DNA of 64,000 nt from Vibrio sp. RE88 (GCF_013113835.1 NZ_VTYQ01000016.1:1-64000); one strand, 5' to 3'. Shown: positions 42,975 to 51,965, counted from the stretch's first letter. The notes: generated by a model not told the origin, from the sequence alone. Translations and numbers: made by a program.

Positions 42975-44057
42975 CTATATATTTTGTTCTATTGTGCCAT
43001 GTTCCACATGGAACATCCTGCCATTTTCGTCCAACATGTCGGCGATTTGGCTTTCTGTAATAGAACTGACAAAAACTTGCGCCCCCGTCTCCTTCAAGCA
43101 GTCTGCTAGACGCTTACGACGTTGACTATCTAATTCAGAGGCAAAGTCATCAATTAAGTAGACACATTGCTTGCCGGTCATCTCAGTGAGGTGTTGACCT
43201 TGCGCCACGCGCAGTGCGCACACCATGAGTTTGAGCTGACCTCGTGACAGAACATCCTCAACCGGAGTCCCGTTCACTTTAATTTTTAAATCGGCTTTAT
43301 TCGGACCACTAAAGGTGTAACCCAGTGCCTGATCCCGTTCAAAGTTGTTCTCAAGAATAGCCTGATAAGGTGTGTCCTTATCCCATCCTCGGTAGTACTT
43401 CAGCTGGATCTCAAATTCGGGGAGAAATGTCTGACAGATTTCCGTGGCTTTCTCGGTCATCTGCTCAACATATGTAGCTCGCCACTGGCTGATGTTTTCA
43501 GCCAACCTTGCCATCTCCTGATCCCAATACGACAGCTCACGATAGCTGGTGGCCGTTTTTAACAACGCGTTGCGCTGTTTATTCAGACGTTTAAATCGCC
43601 CCCAAGCATCATAGAATGCCGACTCAGTGTGAAACACACCCCAGTCGATAAATGCTCGGCGATGTTTTGGGCCGTCCGTCAGTAAATCAAACCCTTCCGG
43701 ATGGATCAATTGCAGTGGCAGAACCTGCGCCAATTGAGCCAGTTTTTGTCCGGATTGACCGCCTATTTTAACCTCTGTTGAGCCATCACGCTGCTTATTA
43801 ATGCCAATTGGTAGCTCAAATTGATCCGAGTTCAAAAAACGACCGTGCACAAACAGCTCCTCACAGTCATTTTGGATGACTCGGCCTGTCAGAGAGCTTT
43901 TAAAAGAGCGGCCGTGGCCGAGCAAGTAGACCGCTTCCAGAACACTGGTTTTGCCACTGCCGTTCGGACCTATAAGAAAGTTAAAGCCTGCTGATAGTTC
44001 AATATCACAGGCTTTAATATTGCGAAACTGCTGAATAATAAGACGTGAAAGCGGCAT
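42975..44057 (-). CDS. recF: DNA replication and repair protein RecF
   Basis: SMC-like ATPase that helps load RecA at gaps. The 360-residue protein has Walker A GPNGSGKTS (about 30-38), signature LSRGQLK (about 270-276) and Walker B VYLIDDFASELD (about 301-312). The start is 1 nt after dnaN, implying coupling. Near the C-terminus the codons for MFHVEHG contain a parS-like palindrome. Confidence 0.97.
   Translation of the reverse strand: MPLSRLIIQQFRNIKACDIELSAGFNFLIGPNGSGKTSVLEAVYLLGHGRSFKSSLTGRVIQNDCEELFVHGRFLNSDQFELPIGINKQRDGSTEVKIGGQSGQKLAQLAQVLPLQLIHPEGFDLLTDGPKHRRAFIDWGVFHTESAFYDAWGRFKRLNKQRNALLKTATSYRELSYWDQEMARLAENISQWRATYVEQMTEKATEICQTFLPEFEIQLKYYRGWDKDTPYQAILENNFERDQALGYTFSGPNKADLKIKVNGTPVEDVLSRGQLKLMVCALRVAQGQHLTEMTGKQCVYLIDDFASELDSQRRKRLADCLKETGAQVFVSSITESQIADMLDENGRMFHVEHGTIEQNI
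43000..43015. promoter_or_regulatory. parS-like site inside recF
   Basis: TGTTCCACATGGAACA differs at one central base from the TGTTCCACGTGGAACA form of the ParB site and at three from TGTTTCACGTGAAACA reported for Vibrio chromosome 1. It lies 11 kb from oriC, where parS sites cluster, and parA/parB are in this window. Confidence 0.6.
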
Positions 44058-44058
44058 G

Positions 44059-45159
44059 CTAGAGTCGAATCGGCATTACCACGTACATAGCGCCGTCGTC
44101 ATCCACGTTTTCAATCATGGCACTGGCGTTAGCGTCCGACATCGACACGCGTACTTTTTCACAACGCAGAGTATTTAGTACATCCAAGACGTAGCTGACG
44201 TTAAAGCCAATCTCGATCGGCTCACCTTCGAAGCTGACATCCAGCATCTCTTCCGCTTCTTCTTGCTCTGGGTTATTGGCGGTAATACGCATTTCCGTAT
44301 CCGCTAAGTTGACGCGTACCCCACGGAATTTTTCATTCGACAAGATAGCGGCACGCGAAAACGCCTGACGCAGTTCATCACATTCCGCTTCAAGCGTTTT
44401 GGTCGTCGTTTGCGGCATCACGCGGCGGTAATCCGGGAAACGGCCATCCACCAGCTTAGAGGTAAAGACAAAGTTGTTCACTTCGGCGCGAACATTGGAG
44501 CTACCAATTTGAAGTGTCACAGGCTGCTCAGGCGCATCCAGCAACTTAACCAGCTCCAGCACACCTTTACGTGGCACAATGATTTGCTGCTGAGCAAAAT
44601 CAGCACCTAGCTGAACCTGAGATACCGCCATACGGTGTCCATCAGTGGCCACACTGCGTAGTGTCGTACCATCAATCTCAAACAACATACCGTTCAGGTA
44701 GTAACGCACGTCCTGGTTTGCCATCGAGAATTGGGTTTTCTCAATCAATCCGCGCAACTCGCCTTGAGTCAGCGAGACTTCGACTTCACTCTGCCAATCT
44801 TCAATGTTCGGGAAATCGTTAGCAGGTAAGGTAGATAGAGAGAATCGGCTGCGTCCTGAACGAACCTGAACACGGTCGCCTTCTAAAACAAAGGTAATGA
44901 CAGAGTCATCAGGCAAGCCACGACAGATATCTAAAAATTTACGCGAGGGAACCGTCACACTGCCCGCTTCAAAGTCGCCTTCAAGAGCGACGCGGCTGAT
45001 AAGCTCGACTTCCAGATCCGTTGCCGTCATCGACAACATGTTGTCTTCAACTTTCAGTAACAGGTTACCCAGAATAGGAAGAGTTGGACGACCACCTAAC
45101 GCGCCAGACACTTGCTGCAGCGGTTTAAGTAAGTGGTTACGTTCAATGGAAAATTTCAT
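44059..45159 (-). CDS. dnaN: DNA polymerase III beta sliding clamp
   Basis: Ring-shaped processivity clamp, 366 residues as in E. coli. Three repeated clamp domains of about 120 residues are recognisable; it starts MKFSIERNHLLKPLQQVSGALGGRP-like and ends in the peptide-binding pocket sequence YVVMPIRL. 70 bp after dnaA. Confidence 0.98.
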   Translation of the reverse strand: MKFSIERNHLLKPLQQVSGALGGRPTLPILGNLLLKVEDNMLSMTATDLEVELISRVALEGDFEAGSVTVPSRKFLDICRGLPDDSVITFVLEGDRVQVRSGRSRFSLSTLPANDFPNIEDWQSEVEVSLTQGELRGLIEKTQFSMANQDVRYYLNGMLFEIDGTTLRSVATDGHRMAVSQVQLGADFAQQQIIVPRKGVLELVKLLDAPEQPVTLQIGSSNVRAEVNNFVFTSKLVDGRFPDYRRVMPQTTTKTLEAECDELRQAFSRAAILSNEKFRGVRVNLADTEMRITANNPEQEEAEEMLDVSFEGEPIEIGFNVSYVLDVLNTLRCEKVRVSMSDANASAMIENVDDDGAMYVVMPIRL

Positions 45160-45229
45160 AGTACGCTCTTATCAGAATTCGTTTAGCTTAATACGGTATT
45201 ATTCTATTTAGTGCTTAGAATACTGTGAT

Positions 45230-46636
45230 TTAAGAAGAAAGGGTACGAATCAGGTTAGAATAATCTTCCTTGATGTCGTGACTCTCTTCGCGCAGTTGTT
45301 CAATTTTACGGCAGGCGTGAAGAACCGTGGTATGGTCGCGGCCACCAAAAGCATCGCCGATTTCAGGCAAGCTGTGGTTAGTCAGCTCTTTCGCAAGAGC
45401 CATCGCTAGCTGACGCGGACGCGCAACCGAACGCGAGCGGCGCTTAGATAGCAGATCAGCGACTTTAATCTTGTAGTATTCCGCCACCGTCTTTTGAATG
45501 TTATCGATAGTGACCAGCTTTTCTTGTAGAGCCAATAAGTCACGCAGTGCTTCACGGACAAAATCGATGGTGATTGGGCGACCGGTAAAGTTGGCATTAG
45601 CAATCACGCGGTTTAACGCACCTTCCAGTTCACGTACGTTCGAGCGCAGTCGCTTAGCGATAAAGAACGCCACTTCATCGGCAAGGTGGATTTGGTGATC
45701 TTCGGCTTTTTTCATCAAGATCGCGACACGGGTTTCCAATTCAGGCGGCTCGATCGCCACCGTCAATCCCCAACCAAAGCGAGATTTTAAGCGATCTTCT
45801 ACGCCACTGATCTCTTTTGGATAGCGGTCAGACGTCAAAATGATCTGTTGATTGCCTTCTAAAAGCGCATTGAAGGTATGGAAGAACTCTTCCTGAGAGC
45901 GCTCTTTATTGGCGAAGAATTGGATGTCATCGATCAGCAGGGCATCAACACTGCGGTAGTAACGCTTAAACTCTTCTATCGCGTTGTTTTGCAGCGCTTT
46001 TACCATGTCCTGAACAAATCGCTCAGAGTGCATGTAAACCACTTTCGCGTTCGGTTTGTTATCCACAATCGCATTGCCCACCGCGTGCAACAAGTGTGTT
46101 TTACCTAGGCCCGTGCCGCCGTAGAGGAATAACGGGTTGTACGCTGCACCTGGATTATCAGCCACCTGACGAGCGGCCGCTAAACCGAGTTGGTTTGATT
46201 TACCTTCAACGAAGTTGTTGAACTTGTGCTTGATGTTCACATTTGAGCGGTGGTTGATTTCTGCCACCTGCTGTTCATCATCATCCCAGGTTTTATGCAC
46301 TGGCTTACGCGCTTGGAGCTGAGCCGGTGCTGAAGATTCTGCCGCCACGTCAGCTGGTGTGCGCTTCGGCGCTGGCTTAGGTGCAGAAACAGGGCGACTC
46401 CCGACTTCAAAACGTAAGCTCGGGATGTCATTGCCGCAGTATTCCTGCAACAAACGATTAATGCTGTTGAGGTAACGATCGCGAACCCAATCCATTACAA
46501 AACGGTTAGGCGCAAATAAAGTGAGAGTATTGTCATTGAGCTCCGCTTGTAACGGACGTACCCACATACTGAATTCTGTAGCTGGTAGCTCTTCTTGAAG
46601 CTGCTGCATACATTGCAACCAAAGCGAAGATGACAC
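45230..46636 (-). CDS. dnaA: Chromosomal replication initiator DnaA
   Basis: AAA+ initiator that binds DnaA boxes at oriC and melts the unwinding element. The 468-residue protein has domain I (LWLQCLQQ-type helix), a Pro/Ala-rich linker (about 90-125), domain III with Walker A GGTGLGKTH (about 173-181) and Walker B LLIDDIQFF (about 233-241), and the domain IV box-binding motif GGRDHTTVLHACRKI (about 435-449). I choose the GTG at 46636 (MSSSLWLQ), as in E. coli and V. cholerae, over an in-frame TTG five codons upstream. Confidence 0.97.
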   Translation of the reverse strand: MSSSLWLQCMQQLQEELPATEFSMWVRPLQAELNDNTLTLFAPNRFVMDWVRDRYLNSINRLLQEYCGNDIPSLRFEVGSRPVSAPKPAPKRTPADVAAESSAPAQLQARKPVHKTWDDDEQQVAEINHRSNVNIKHKFNNFVEGKSNQLGLAAARQVADNPGAAYNPLFLYGGTGLGKTHLLHAVGNAIVDNKPNAKVVYMHSERFVQDMVKALQNNAIEEFKRYYRSVDALLIDDIQFFANKERSQEEFFHTFNALLEGNQQIILTSDRYPKEISGVEDRLKSRFGWGLTVAIEPPELETRVAILMKKAEDHQIHLADEVAFFIAKRLRSNVRELEGALNRVIANANFTGRPITIDFVREALRDLLALQEKLVTIDNIQKTVAEYYKIKVADLLSKRRSRSVARPRQLAMALAKELTNHSLPEIGDAFGGRDHTTVLHACRKIEQLREESHDIKEDYSNLIRTLSS

Positions 46637-47053
46637 GGTGCCCCCACTCAAAGTTAATGATCGAAAAAGATTGGTAATTTTACCTGTTGATAACCAAGAT
46701 CGCCAGCAAATGATCGACGATCCAGTGAATAAGATCTAAGTTATTCACAATATTTACGTCATTATCCGCTAGATCAACACAAGCTGCCCTATTCTTACTC
46801 ACATAAGGATCCACATTTGCGCTTTTTCTCACAGATCCGTCATCTGGTGATAAGTCTGTGAATCAAGCTTTCGCAAGGTGTGATTTTATTCCAATCTCGT
46901 CTTTTTATTTTTTGCTACGTCTTTACTCACACGACTGGCCACCTTTAGTAAGCTATCTTATTCCACAGACGTCTAGGTTATTGCTCTTGGTTATTTATCT
47001 AATTAACTAAAGTGACAGTAGTATTTGTGCCCATAAAACTATGGAGTTGTACT
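46637..47053. other. Divergent intergenic region between dnaA and the ABC transporter
   Basis: 417 bp without a gene. It holds the DnaA boxes and Dam sites noted separately, which belong to the dnaA promoter, and must hold the divergent transporter promoter. I could not fix either -35/-10 pair with confidence. Confidence 0.6.
46724..46749. promoter_or_regulatory. DnaA boxes upstream of dnaA
   Basis: A consensus box TTATTCACA lies at 46741-46749 and an inverted near-box TTATTCACT at 46724-46732; a third near-box TGATTCACA is at 46857-46865 (minus). Several GATC Dam sites are nearby (for example in CCAAGATCG and TGATCGACGATCC). DnaA autoregulation and SeqA control are expected. Confidence 0.75.
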
Positions 47054-47800
47054 ATGAAAAACTGGATTAAAGCTGCTGTAGCAGCAATTGCGCTTTCTGC
47101 TGCGACGGTTCAAGCCGCGACTGAAGTTAAAGTCGGTATGTCTGGCCGCTACTTCCCATTCACTTTCGTTCAGCAAGACAAGCTGCAAGGCTTCGAAGTG
47201 GACCTATGGGATGAAATTGGTAAGCGTAACGATTACAAAGTGGAATACGTTACAGCAAACTTTTCTGGTTTGTTTGGTCTGCTAGAGACAGGTCGTATTG
47301 ATACGATTTCAAACCAGATCACGATGACGGATGCCCGTAAAGCGAAATACCTTTTTGCTGACCCATACGTTGTTGATGGTGCGCAGATAACTGTTCGCAA
47401 AGGAAACGACAGCATCCAAGGTATTAAAGATCTTGAAGGCAAAACGGTGGCGGTTAACCTAGGTTCAAACTTTGAGCAGTTGCTACGCAACTACGACAAA
47501 GACGGCAAGATCAACATCAAAACTTACGATACAGGTATCGAACACGATGTGGCACTTGGTCGTGCAGACGCGTTTGTTATGGACCGTTTATCAGCACTTG
47601 AGCTGATCAAAAAAACTGGTCTACCGCTGCAACTTGCTGGCGAACCATTTGAGACGATTCAAAACGCTTGGCCTTTTGTTGACAATGACAACGGCAAAAA
47701 GCTTCAGGCTGAAGTGAATAAAGCACTGGCTGAAATGCGTGCTGACGGTACACTAGAGAAAATTTCTCAGAAGTGGTTTGGTGCTGATATCACTAAATAA
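47054..47800 (+). CDS. Polar amino acid ABC transporter, periplasmic binding protein
   Basis: Family 3 solute-binding protein, 248 residues. Signal peptide MKNWIKAAVAAIALSAATVQA (cleaved after AQA, about residue 20), then VGMSGRYFPFTF and GFEVDLWDEIGKR (about 40-52), typical of cystine/glutamine-type binders. Start ATG 47054, after GGAG; an in-frame upstream start at 47012 would mask the signal. The same three-gene transporter lies beside dnaA in V. cholerae. Ligand unproven; cystine or another polar amino acid is the best guess. Confidence 0.88.
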   Translation: MKNWIKAAVAAIALSAATVQAATEVKVGMSGRYFPFTFVQQDKLQGFEVDLWDEIGKRNDYKVEYVTANFSGLFGLLETGRIDTISNQITMTDARKAKYLFADPYVVDGAQITVRKGNDSIQGIKDLEGKTVAVNLGSNFEQLLRNYDKDGKINIKTYDTGIEHDVALGRADAFVMDRLSALELIKKTGLPLQLAGEPFETIQNAWPFVDNDNGKKLQAEVNKALAEMRADGTLEKISQKWFGADITK

Positions 47801-47820
47801 CCACTGTTGAGTATTGCTCG

Positions 47821-47893
47821 TCCGGTTGAGTCACTCAATCGGATTTGCTCTTAACCCACTGCTTTCCTTCCTTTGCAGTGGGTTTTGCTTTTT
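47821..47893 (+). terminator. Two hairpins between the binding protein and permease genes
   Basis: TCCGGTTGAG / CTCAATCGGA (47821-47843) is followed by a 10-bp perfect stem AACCCACTGC / GCAGTGGGTT (47853-47884, 12-nt loop) and TTGCTTTTT. The second resembles a partial terminator; the first may protect the upstream mRNA end. Together they should make binding protein more abundant than permease. Confidence 0.7.
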
Positions 47894-47925
47894 GTATAGA
47901 AGCTTATTTTTAACTGGGATACGTT

Positions 47926-48597
47926 ATGGGATTCGATTTTAATTACATGCTGAACCTGATGCCGATACTGCTCAAGTATCTGGGCACCACCATGGAAATG
48001 GCGACATGGGGTTTAGTATTTTCACTGATTTTGGCCGTCATTTTAGCGAATATCCGTGTATTTCGCGTTCCCGTTCTTGATCAGTTAAGCCAGCTGTACA
48101 TCAGCTTCTTCCGTGGTACACCACTGTTGGTTCAGCTGTTTCTGCTTTACTACGGCTTACCGCAGATTTTTCCGTTCCTAGTCGGTCTGGATGCATTCAG
48201 CGCCGCAGTGATTGGTTTGACTCTGCACTTTGCCGCTTACATGGCGGAGAGTATCCGCGCCGCGATCATTGGTATCGATCGTAGCCAAATGGAAGCCAGC
48301 CTGTCAGTGGGTATGACAACGACACAAGCGATGCGCCGAGTGATCTTGCCGCAGGCAACGCGTGTGGCGCTGCCGTCATTGATGAACTACTTCATTGATA
48401 TGATCAAATCGACCTCACTGGCGTTTACGCTAGGTGTGGCAGAAATCATGGCAAAAGCGCAAATGGAAGCGTCATCGAGCTTCCGCTTTTTCGAAGCCTT
48501 CCTTGCCGTCGCGCTGATTTACTGGGGCGTTGTAGTGATACTGACTCGCGTACAAATCTGGGCAGAAGCTAAGTTGAATAAGGCATACGTAAGATGA
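47926..48597 (+). CDS. Polar amino acid ABC transporter, permease
   Basis: A 223-residue inner-membrane permease of the HisM/GlnP family with about five helices and the cytoplasmic EAA loop EASLSVGMTTTQAMRRVILP (about 124-143) that contacts the ATPase. The stop overlaps the ATPase start by 4 bp (ATGA). TATGGG-type start with weak upstream site. Confidence 0.92.
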   Translation: MGFDFNYMLNLMPILLKYLGTTMEMATWGLVFSLILAVILANIRVFRVPVLDQLSQLYISFFRGTPLLVQLFLLYYGLPQIFPFLVGLDAFSAAVIGLTLHFAAYMAESIRAAIIGIDRSQMEASLSVGMTTTQAMRRVILPQATRVALPSLMNYFIDMIKSTSLAFTLGVAEIMAKAQMEASSSFRFFEAFLAVALIYWGVVVILTRVQIWAEAKLNKAYVR

Positions 48598-49331
48598 TCA
48601 AGTTAGATAACATTCACAAACGCTTTGGTGAGACAGAAGTCCTTAAAGGCATCGATCTCGATATCAAACAGGGCGAGATTATTGTCATTATCGGCTCTAG
48701 CGGTACGGGTAAGTCCACCCTGCTACGCACGGTCAATTTTCTAGAAAATGCCGACAAAGGCGTCATCACCATTGATGATGTCAGTGTGGATACTGAAAAG
48801 CACACCAAAGCGGAAGTATTAGCTCTGCGTCGTAAGACAGGGTTTGTTTTCCAGAACTATGCCTTGTTTGCCCATATGACCGCCCGTCAGAATATTGCTG
48901 AAGGCCTCATCACCGTTCGCGGCTGGAAAAAAGACCAAGCATTGGCACGCGCTCAGCAGATTCTTGACGACATTGGCCTTGGCGATAAAGGAGACAGTTA
49001 TCCAGCGGCGCTGTCTGGTGGCCAGCAGCAGCGTGTGGGTATCGGACGAGCGATGGCACTGCAACCCGAATTATTGCTGTTTGACGAACCGACCTCAGCA
49101 CTGGACCCAGAGTGGGTGGGCGAAGTTCTTCAATTAATGAAGGAGTTAGCGACTAAACACCAAACCATGCTGGTGGTCACACACGAAATGCAGTTCGCCC
49201 GAGAAGTGGCGGATCGCGTGATCTTTATGGCGGAAGGCAATATCGTTGAGCAAGGCTCTCCACAGGATATCTTTAATAATCCACAGGATCCTCGTTTACA
49301 GAGATTCCTTCGCCAAGTAGGAGCTGAGTAA
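48594..49331 (+). CDS. Polar amino acid ABC transporter, ATP-binding protein
   Basis: A 245-residue ABC ATPase. Walker A GSSGTGKST (about 33-41), Q-loop FQNYALF (about 87-93), signature LSGGQQQR (about 141-148), Walker B LLLFDEPTSALDPE (about 161-174) and switch His in VVTHEM. All catalytic motifs are intact. It completes the importer with the two upstream genes. Confidence 0.95.
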   Translation: MIKLDNIHKRFGETEVLKGIDLDIKQGEIIVIIGSSGTGKSTLLRTVNFLENADKGVITIDDVSVDTEKHTKAEVLALRRKTGFVFQNYALFAHMTARQNIAEGLITVRGWKKDQALARAQQILDDIGLGDKGDSYPAALSGGQQQRVGIGRAMALQPELLLFDEPTSALDPEWVGEVLQLMKELATKHQTMLVVTHEMQFAREVADRVIFMAEGNIVEQGSPQDIFNNPQDPRLQRFLRQVGAE

Positions 49332-49358
49332 AGATCACCAAAGAAGATCGCTTGATCC

Positions 49359-49386
49359 TTGAGATTTTGCTCACACTACGTATAAT
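49359..49386 (+). promoter_or_regulatory. rpmH promoter
   Basis: TTGAGA (49359-49364), 16-bp spacer, TATAAT (49381-49386), then a GC-rich discriminator CGCCCGGCCGG, as in stringently controlled promoters of translation genes. Confidence 0.82.
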
Positions 49387-49394
49387 CGCCCGGC

Positions 49395-49500
49395 CGGAAT
49401 TTAGCAGTTGCTCAATGATTGACACTTTGTGTGACTGTGATTACAATTCCGCCTCTTTGTTGAGAGGCGTCGGTTTGTCCTCTTTATATATAAAGAAGAC
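49395..49500 (+). other. Structured 5' leader of rpmH
   Basis: CGGAATT (49395-49401) pairs with AATTCCG (49445-49451); CGCCTCT (49450-49456) pairs with AGAGGCG (49463-49469); and 49477-49500 is a hairpin GTCCTCTTTAT / ATAAAGAAGAC with one mismatch. The first two helices overlap by 2 nt and may compete. The leader is about 170 nt, long for a 44-codon gene. Confidence 0.6.
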
Positions 49501-49561
49501 CAAATGGCCCACGCCGGGTTAACTAAGAACCTAAAACTACTGATCAGTAAAGGTAATTATC

Positions 49562-49696
49562 ATGAAACGCACTTTTCAACCTTCAGTTCTAAAGCGCAAG
49601 CGTACTCACGGTTTCCGTGCACGTATGGCTACTAAGAACGGTCGTGCAACAATCAATGCACGTCGTGCAAAAGGCCGTAAGCGTCTTTCTAAGTAA
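49562..49696 (+). CDS. rpmH: 50S ribosomal protein L34
   Basis: A 44-residue, strongly basic ribosomal protein: MKRTFQPSVLKRKRTHGF at the N-terminus and RRAKGRKRLSK at the C-terminus, invariant for L34. It is too short for the usual ORF cut-off but unmistakable. AAAGGT lies about 9 nt before the ATG. rnpA follows after 12 bp. Confidence 0.99.
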   Translation: MKRTFQPSVLKRKRTHGFRARMATKNGRATINARRAKGRKRLSK

Positions 49697-49708
49697 TCTT
49701 CGATTATT

Positions 49709-50065
49709 TTGAAAACGTACGCGTTCGATCGGGAGTTACGTTTGTTAACTCCCGAGCATTATCAAAATGTCTTCCAGCAAGCTCATCGAGCTGGCTCACC
49801 ACATTTCACCATCATTGCTCGCAATAACAACCTATCTCACCCTCGATTAGGTTTAGCCGTTCCCAAAAAACAGATTAAAACCGCTGTTGGTCGTAATCGT
49901 TTTAAACGCCTTGCTCGTGAAAGCTTTCGTAACAATCAACATCAACTTGCTCACAAAGATTTTGTTGTGATTGCCAAGAAAAGCGCCCAAGATCTGAGCA
50001 ATGAAGAAATGTTCAAACTGTTTGATAAATTATGGCAGCGCCTGTCTCGCCCTTCGCGTGGGTAG
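49709..50065 (+). CDS. rnpA: Ribonuclease P protein component
   Basis: Protein cofactor of RNase P for tRNA 5' maturation. The 118-residue basic protein has the conserved PRLGLAVPKKQIKTAVGRNRFKRLARESFR region (parts at about 47-75) including the RNR motif. The start codon is TTG (49709); no ATG is available and family alignment of TYAFDRELRLLTPEHYQ fixes it. yidD begins inside its 3' end (34 bp overlap). Confidence 0.97.
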   Translation: MKTYAFDRELRLLTPEHYQNVFQQAHRAGSPHFTIIARNNNLSHPRLGLAVPKKQIKTAVGRNRFKRLARESFRNNQHQLAHKDFVVIAKKSAQDLSNEEMFKLFDKLWQRLSRPSRG

Positions 50066-50289
50066 CAATCGGATTCGTCCGTCTTTATCAAGGTCTCATT
50101 AGTCCGCTTATCGGACCACGCTGTCGTTTTACTCCAACCTGCTCCACATACGCCATAGAAGCACTAAAAGCTCACGGTTTTGTAAAAGGGTGTTGGTTAT
50201 CAAGCAAACGTCTATTAAAATGCCACCCTTTGAATGAGGGCGGTTTTGATCCCGTTCCACCAGTCCAGAAACAAGACAGAGATAAATAA
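50032..50289 (+). CDS. yidD: Membrane protein insertion efficiency factor YidD
   Basis: An 85-residue amphipathic inner-membrane-associated protein that assists YidC. The signature LYQGLISPLIGPRCRFTPTCSTYA with three conserved Cys/Pro positions is intact, as is LLKCHPLNEGGFDPVP. Overlaps rnpA and is 2 bp before yidC; overlapping translation is usual for this locus. Confidence 0.96.
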   Translation: MAAPVSPFAWVAIGFVRLYQGLISPLIGPRCRFTPTCSTYAIEALKAHGFVKGCWLSSKRLLKCHPLNEGGFDPVPPVQKQDRDK

Positions 50290-50291
50290 CG

Positions 50292-51911
50292 ATGGATTCT
50301 CAACGTAATATCCTGTTAATCGCGCTAGCACTGGTTTCTTTCTTGTTGTTTCAACAATGGCAAGTCGCAAAGAACCCAGCACCACAGCCGGTTGAACAGG
50401 CACAATCAAGCAGTACCCTACCTGCCCCTACTCTTGCGGATGATTTAGATCCCGCGCCTGCGCAGCAAGCGTCTGCTAAAACGATTACCGTGACAACTGA
50501 CGTCTTGACTCTGTCGATTGATACGGTTGGTGGTGATGTTATCACTGCAGACCTGAACCAATACTCTGCAGAACTGGATTCATCAGACCCATTCGTTCTA
50601 CTGAAGAACGAACCAGGTCACCAATTCATTGCGCAAAGTGGTCTAGTGGGCCCTCAAGGTATCGATCTGAGCAGCTCAAATCGTCCGGCTTACTCAGTGA
50701 ATGCCGATAGCTTCACTCTGGAAGACGGTCAGGATGAACTTCGCATCCCAATGACATACCAAGCAAATGGCCTTGAGTACACCAAAACATTTATTGTTAA
50801 GCGTGGCAGCTACGCGGTTGACGTTGAATACGATGTGGTCAACAACTCAGGTAACAACGCGACATTTGGTATGTACGCTCACCTGCGTCAAAACCTAATG
50901 GACGCGGGCGGCAGCATCACTATGCCAACTTACCGTGGCGGTGCGTACTCAACAGAAGAAACGCGTTACAAGAAATACAGCTTTGACGATATGCAGGATC
51001 GTAACCTGTCTATCACTCTACCAGACGGTCAGGGTTGGGCAGCAATGATCCAACACTACTTCGCGTCTGCATGGATCCCTCGCAACGAGCCAGGTACTAA
51101 CCTGTACACTCGCGTGATTGGTAATCTGGGTGACATTGGTGTTCGTATGCCGAACAAAACCATCGCCACGGGTGATTCAGCCAAATTCAACGCGACGCTT
51201 TGGGTAGGTCCAAAACTTCAGCAAGAAATGGCTGAAACCGCGCCGAACCTAGACTTGGTTGTGGATTACGGCTGGCTATGGTTTATCGCTAAACCACTGC
51301 ACACGCTGCTGTCGTTCATTCAAAGCTTCGTGTCTAACTGGGGTCTGGCGATCATCGTGCTGACCTTCATTGTTCGTGGTGCAATGTACCCACTAACCAA
51401 GGCACAGTACACCTCAATGGCAAAAATGCGCATGCTACAGCCTAAGCTGCAAGCGATGCGTGAGCGTATTGGCGACGACCGTCAGCGTATGAGCCAAGAA
51501 ATGATGGAACTGTACAAGAAAGAGAAAGTAAACCCACTGGGTGGCTGTCTACCTCTGCTTCTACAGATGCCTATTTTCATTGCACTATATTGGGCACTGA
51601 TGGAATCGGTGGAACTGCGTCACTCACCATTCTTTGGTTGGATTACTGACTTGTCAGCGCAAGACCCTTACTACATCTTGCCGCTACTGATGGGTGCATC
51701 CATGTTCCTGATCCAGAAGATGAGCCCAACCACAGTGACAGATCCAATGCAGCAGAAGATCATGACATTCATGCCTGTTCTGTTCACTGGTTTCTTCCTG
51801 TTCTTCCCATCAGGTCTGGTTCTTTACTGGTTGGTATCGAACATCGTGACTCTGATCCAACAGACGCTGATTTATAAGGCGCTGGAGAAGAAAGGCTTGC
51901 ACTCAAAATAA
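50292..51911 (+). CDS. yidC: Membrane protein insertase YidC
   Basis: Inserts membrane proteins alone or with Sec. The 539-residue protein has an N-terminal helix (MDSQRNILLIALALVSFLLFQQW), a large periplasmic beta domain (about 55-330) and the conserved five-helix core with YPLTKAQYTSMAKMR, NPLGGCLPLLLQMPIFIALYWAL (about 415-437) and the FFPSGLVLYWLVSN region. Length is normal for Gram-negatives. Confidence 0.97.
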   Translation: MDSQRNILLIALALVSFLLFQQWQVAKNPAPQPVEQAQSSSTLPAPTLADDLDPAPAQQASAKTITVTTDVLTLSIDTVGGDVITADLNQYSAELDSSDPFVLLKNEPGHQFIAQSGLVGPQGIDLSSSNRPAYSVNADSFTLEDGQDELRIPMTYQANGLEYTKTFIVKRGSYAVDVEYDVVNNSGNNATFGMYAHLRQNLMDAGGSITMPTYRGGAYSTEETRYKKYSFDDMQDRNLSITLPDGQGWAAMIQHYFASAWIPRNEPGTNLYTRVIGNLGDIGVRMPNKTIATGDSAKFNATLWVGPKLQQEMAETAPNLDLVVDYGWLWFIAKPLHTLLSFIQSFVSNWGLAIIVLTFIVRGAMYPLTKAQYTSMAKMRMLQPKLQAMRERIGDDRQRMSQEMMELYKKEKVNPLGGCLPLLLQMPIFIALYWALMESVELRHSPFFGWITDLSAQDPYYILPLLMGASMFLIQKMSPTTVTDPMQQKIMTFMPVLFTGFFLFFPSGLVLYWLVSNIVTLIQQTLIYKALEKKGLHSK

Positions 51912-51933
51912 CGAGTCGGCGTAAATAATCGAG

Positions 51934-51965
51934 AAAGGCGACCAAAAGGTCGCCTTTTTGTTTTT
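51934..51965 (+). terminator. Terminator after yidC
   Basis: AAAGGCGACC / GGTCGCCTTT stem, loop AAAA, then TTGTTTTT. Confidence 0.9.
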
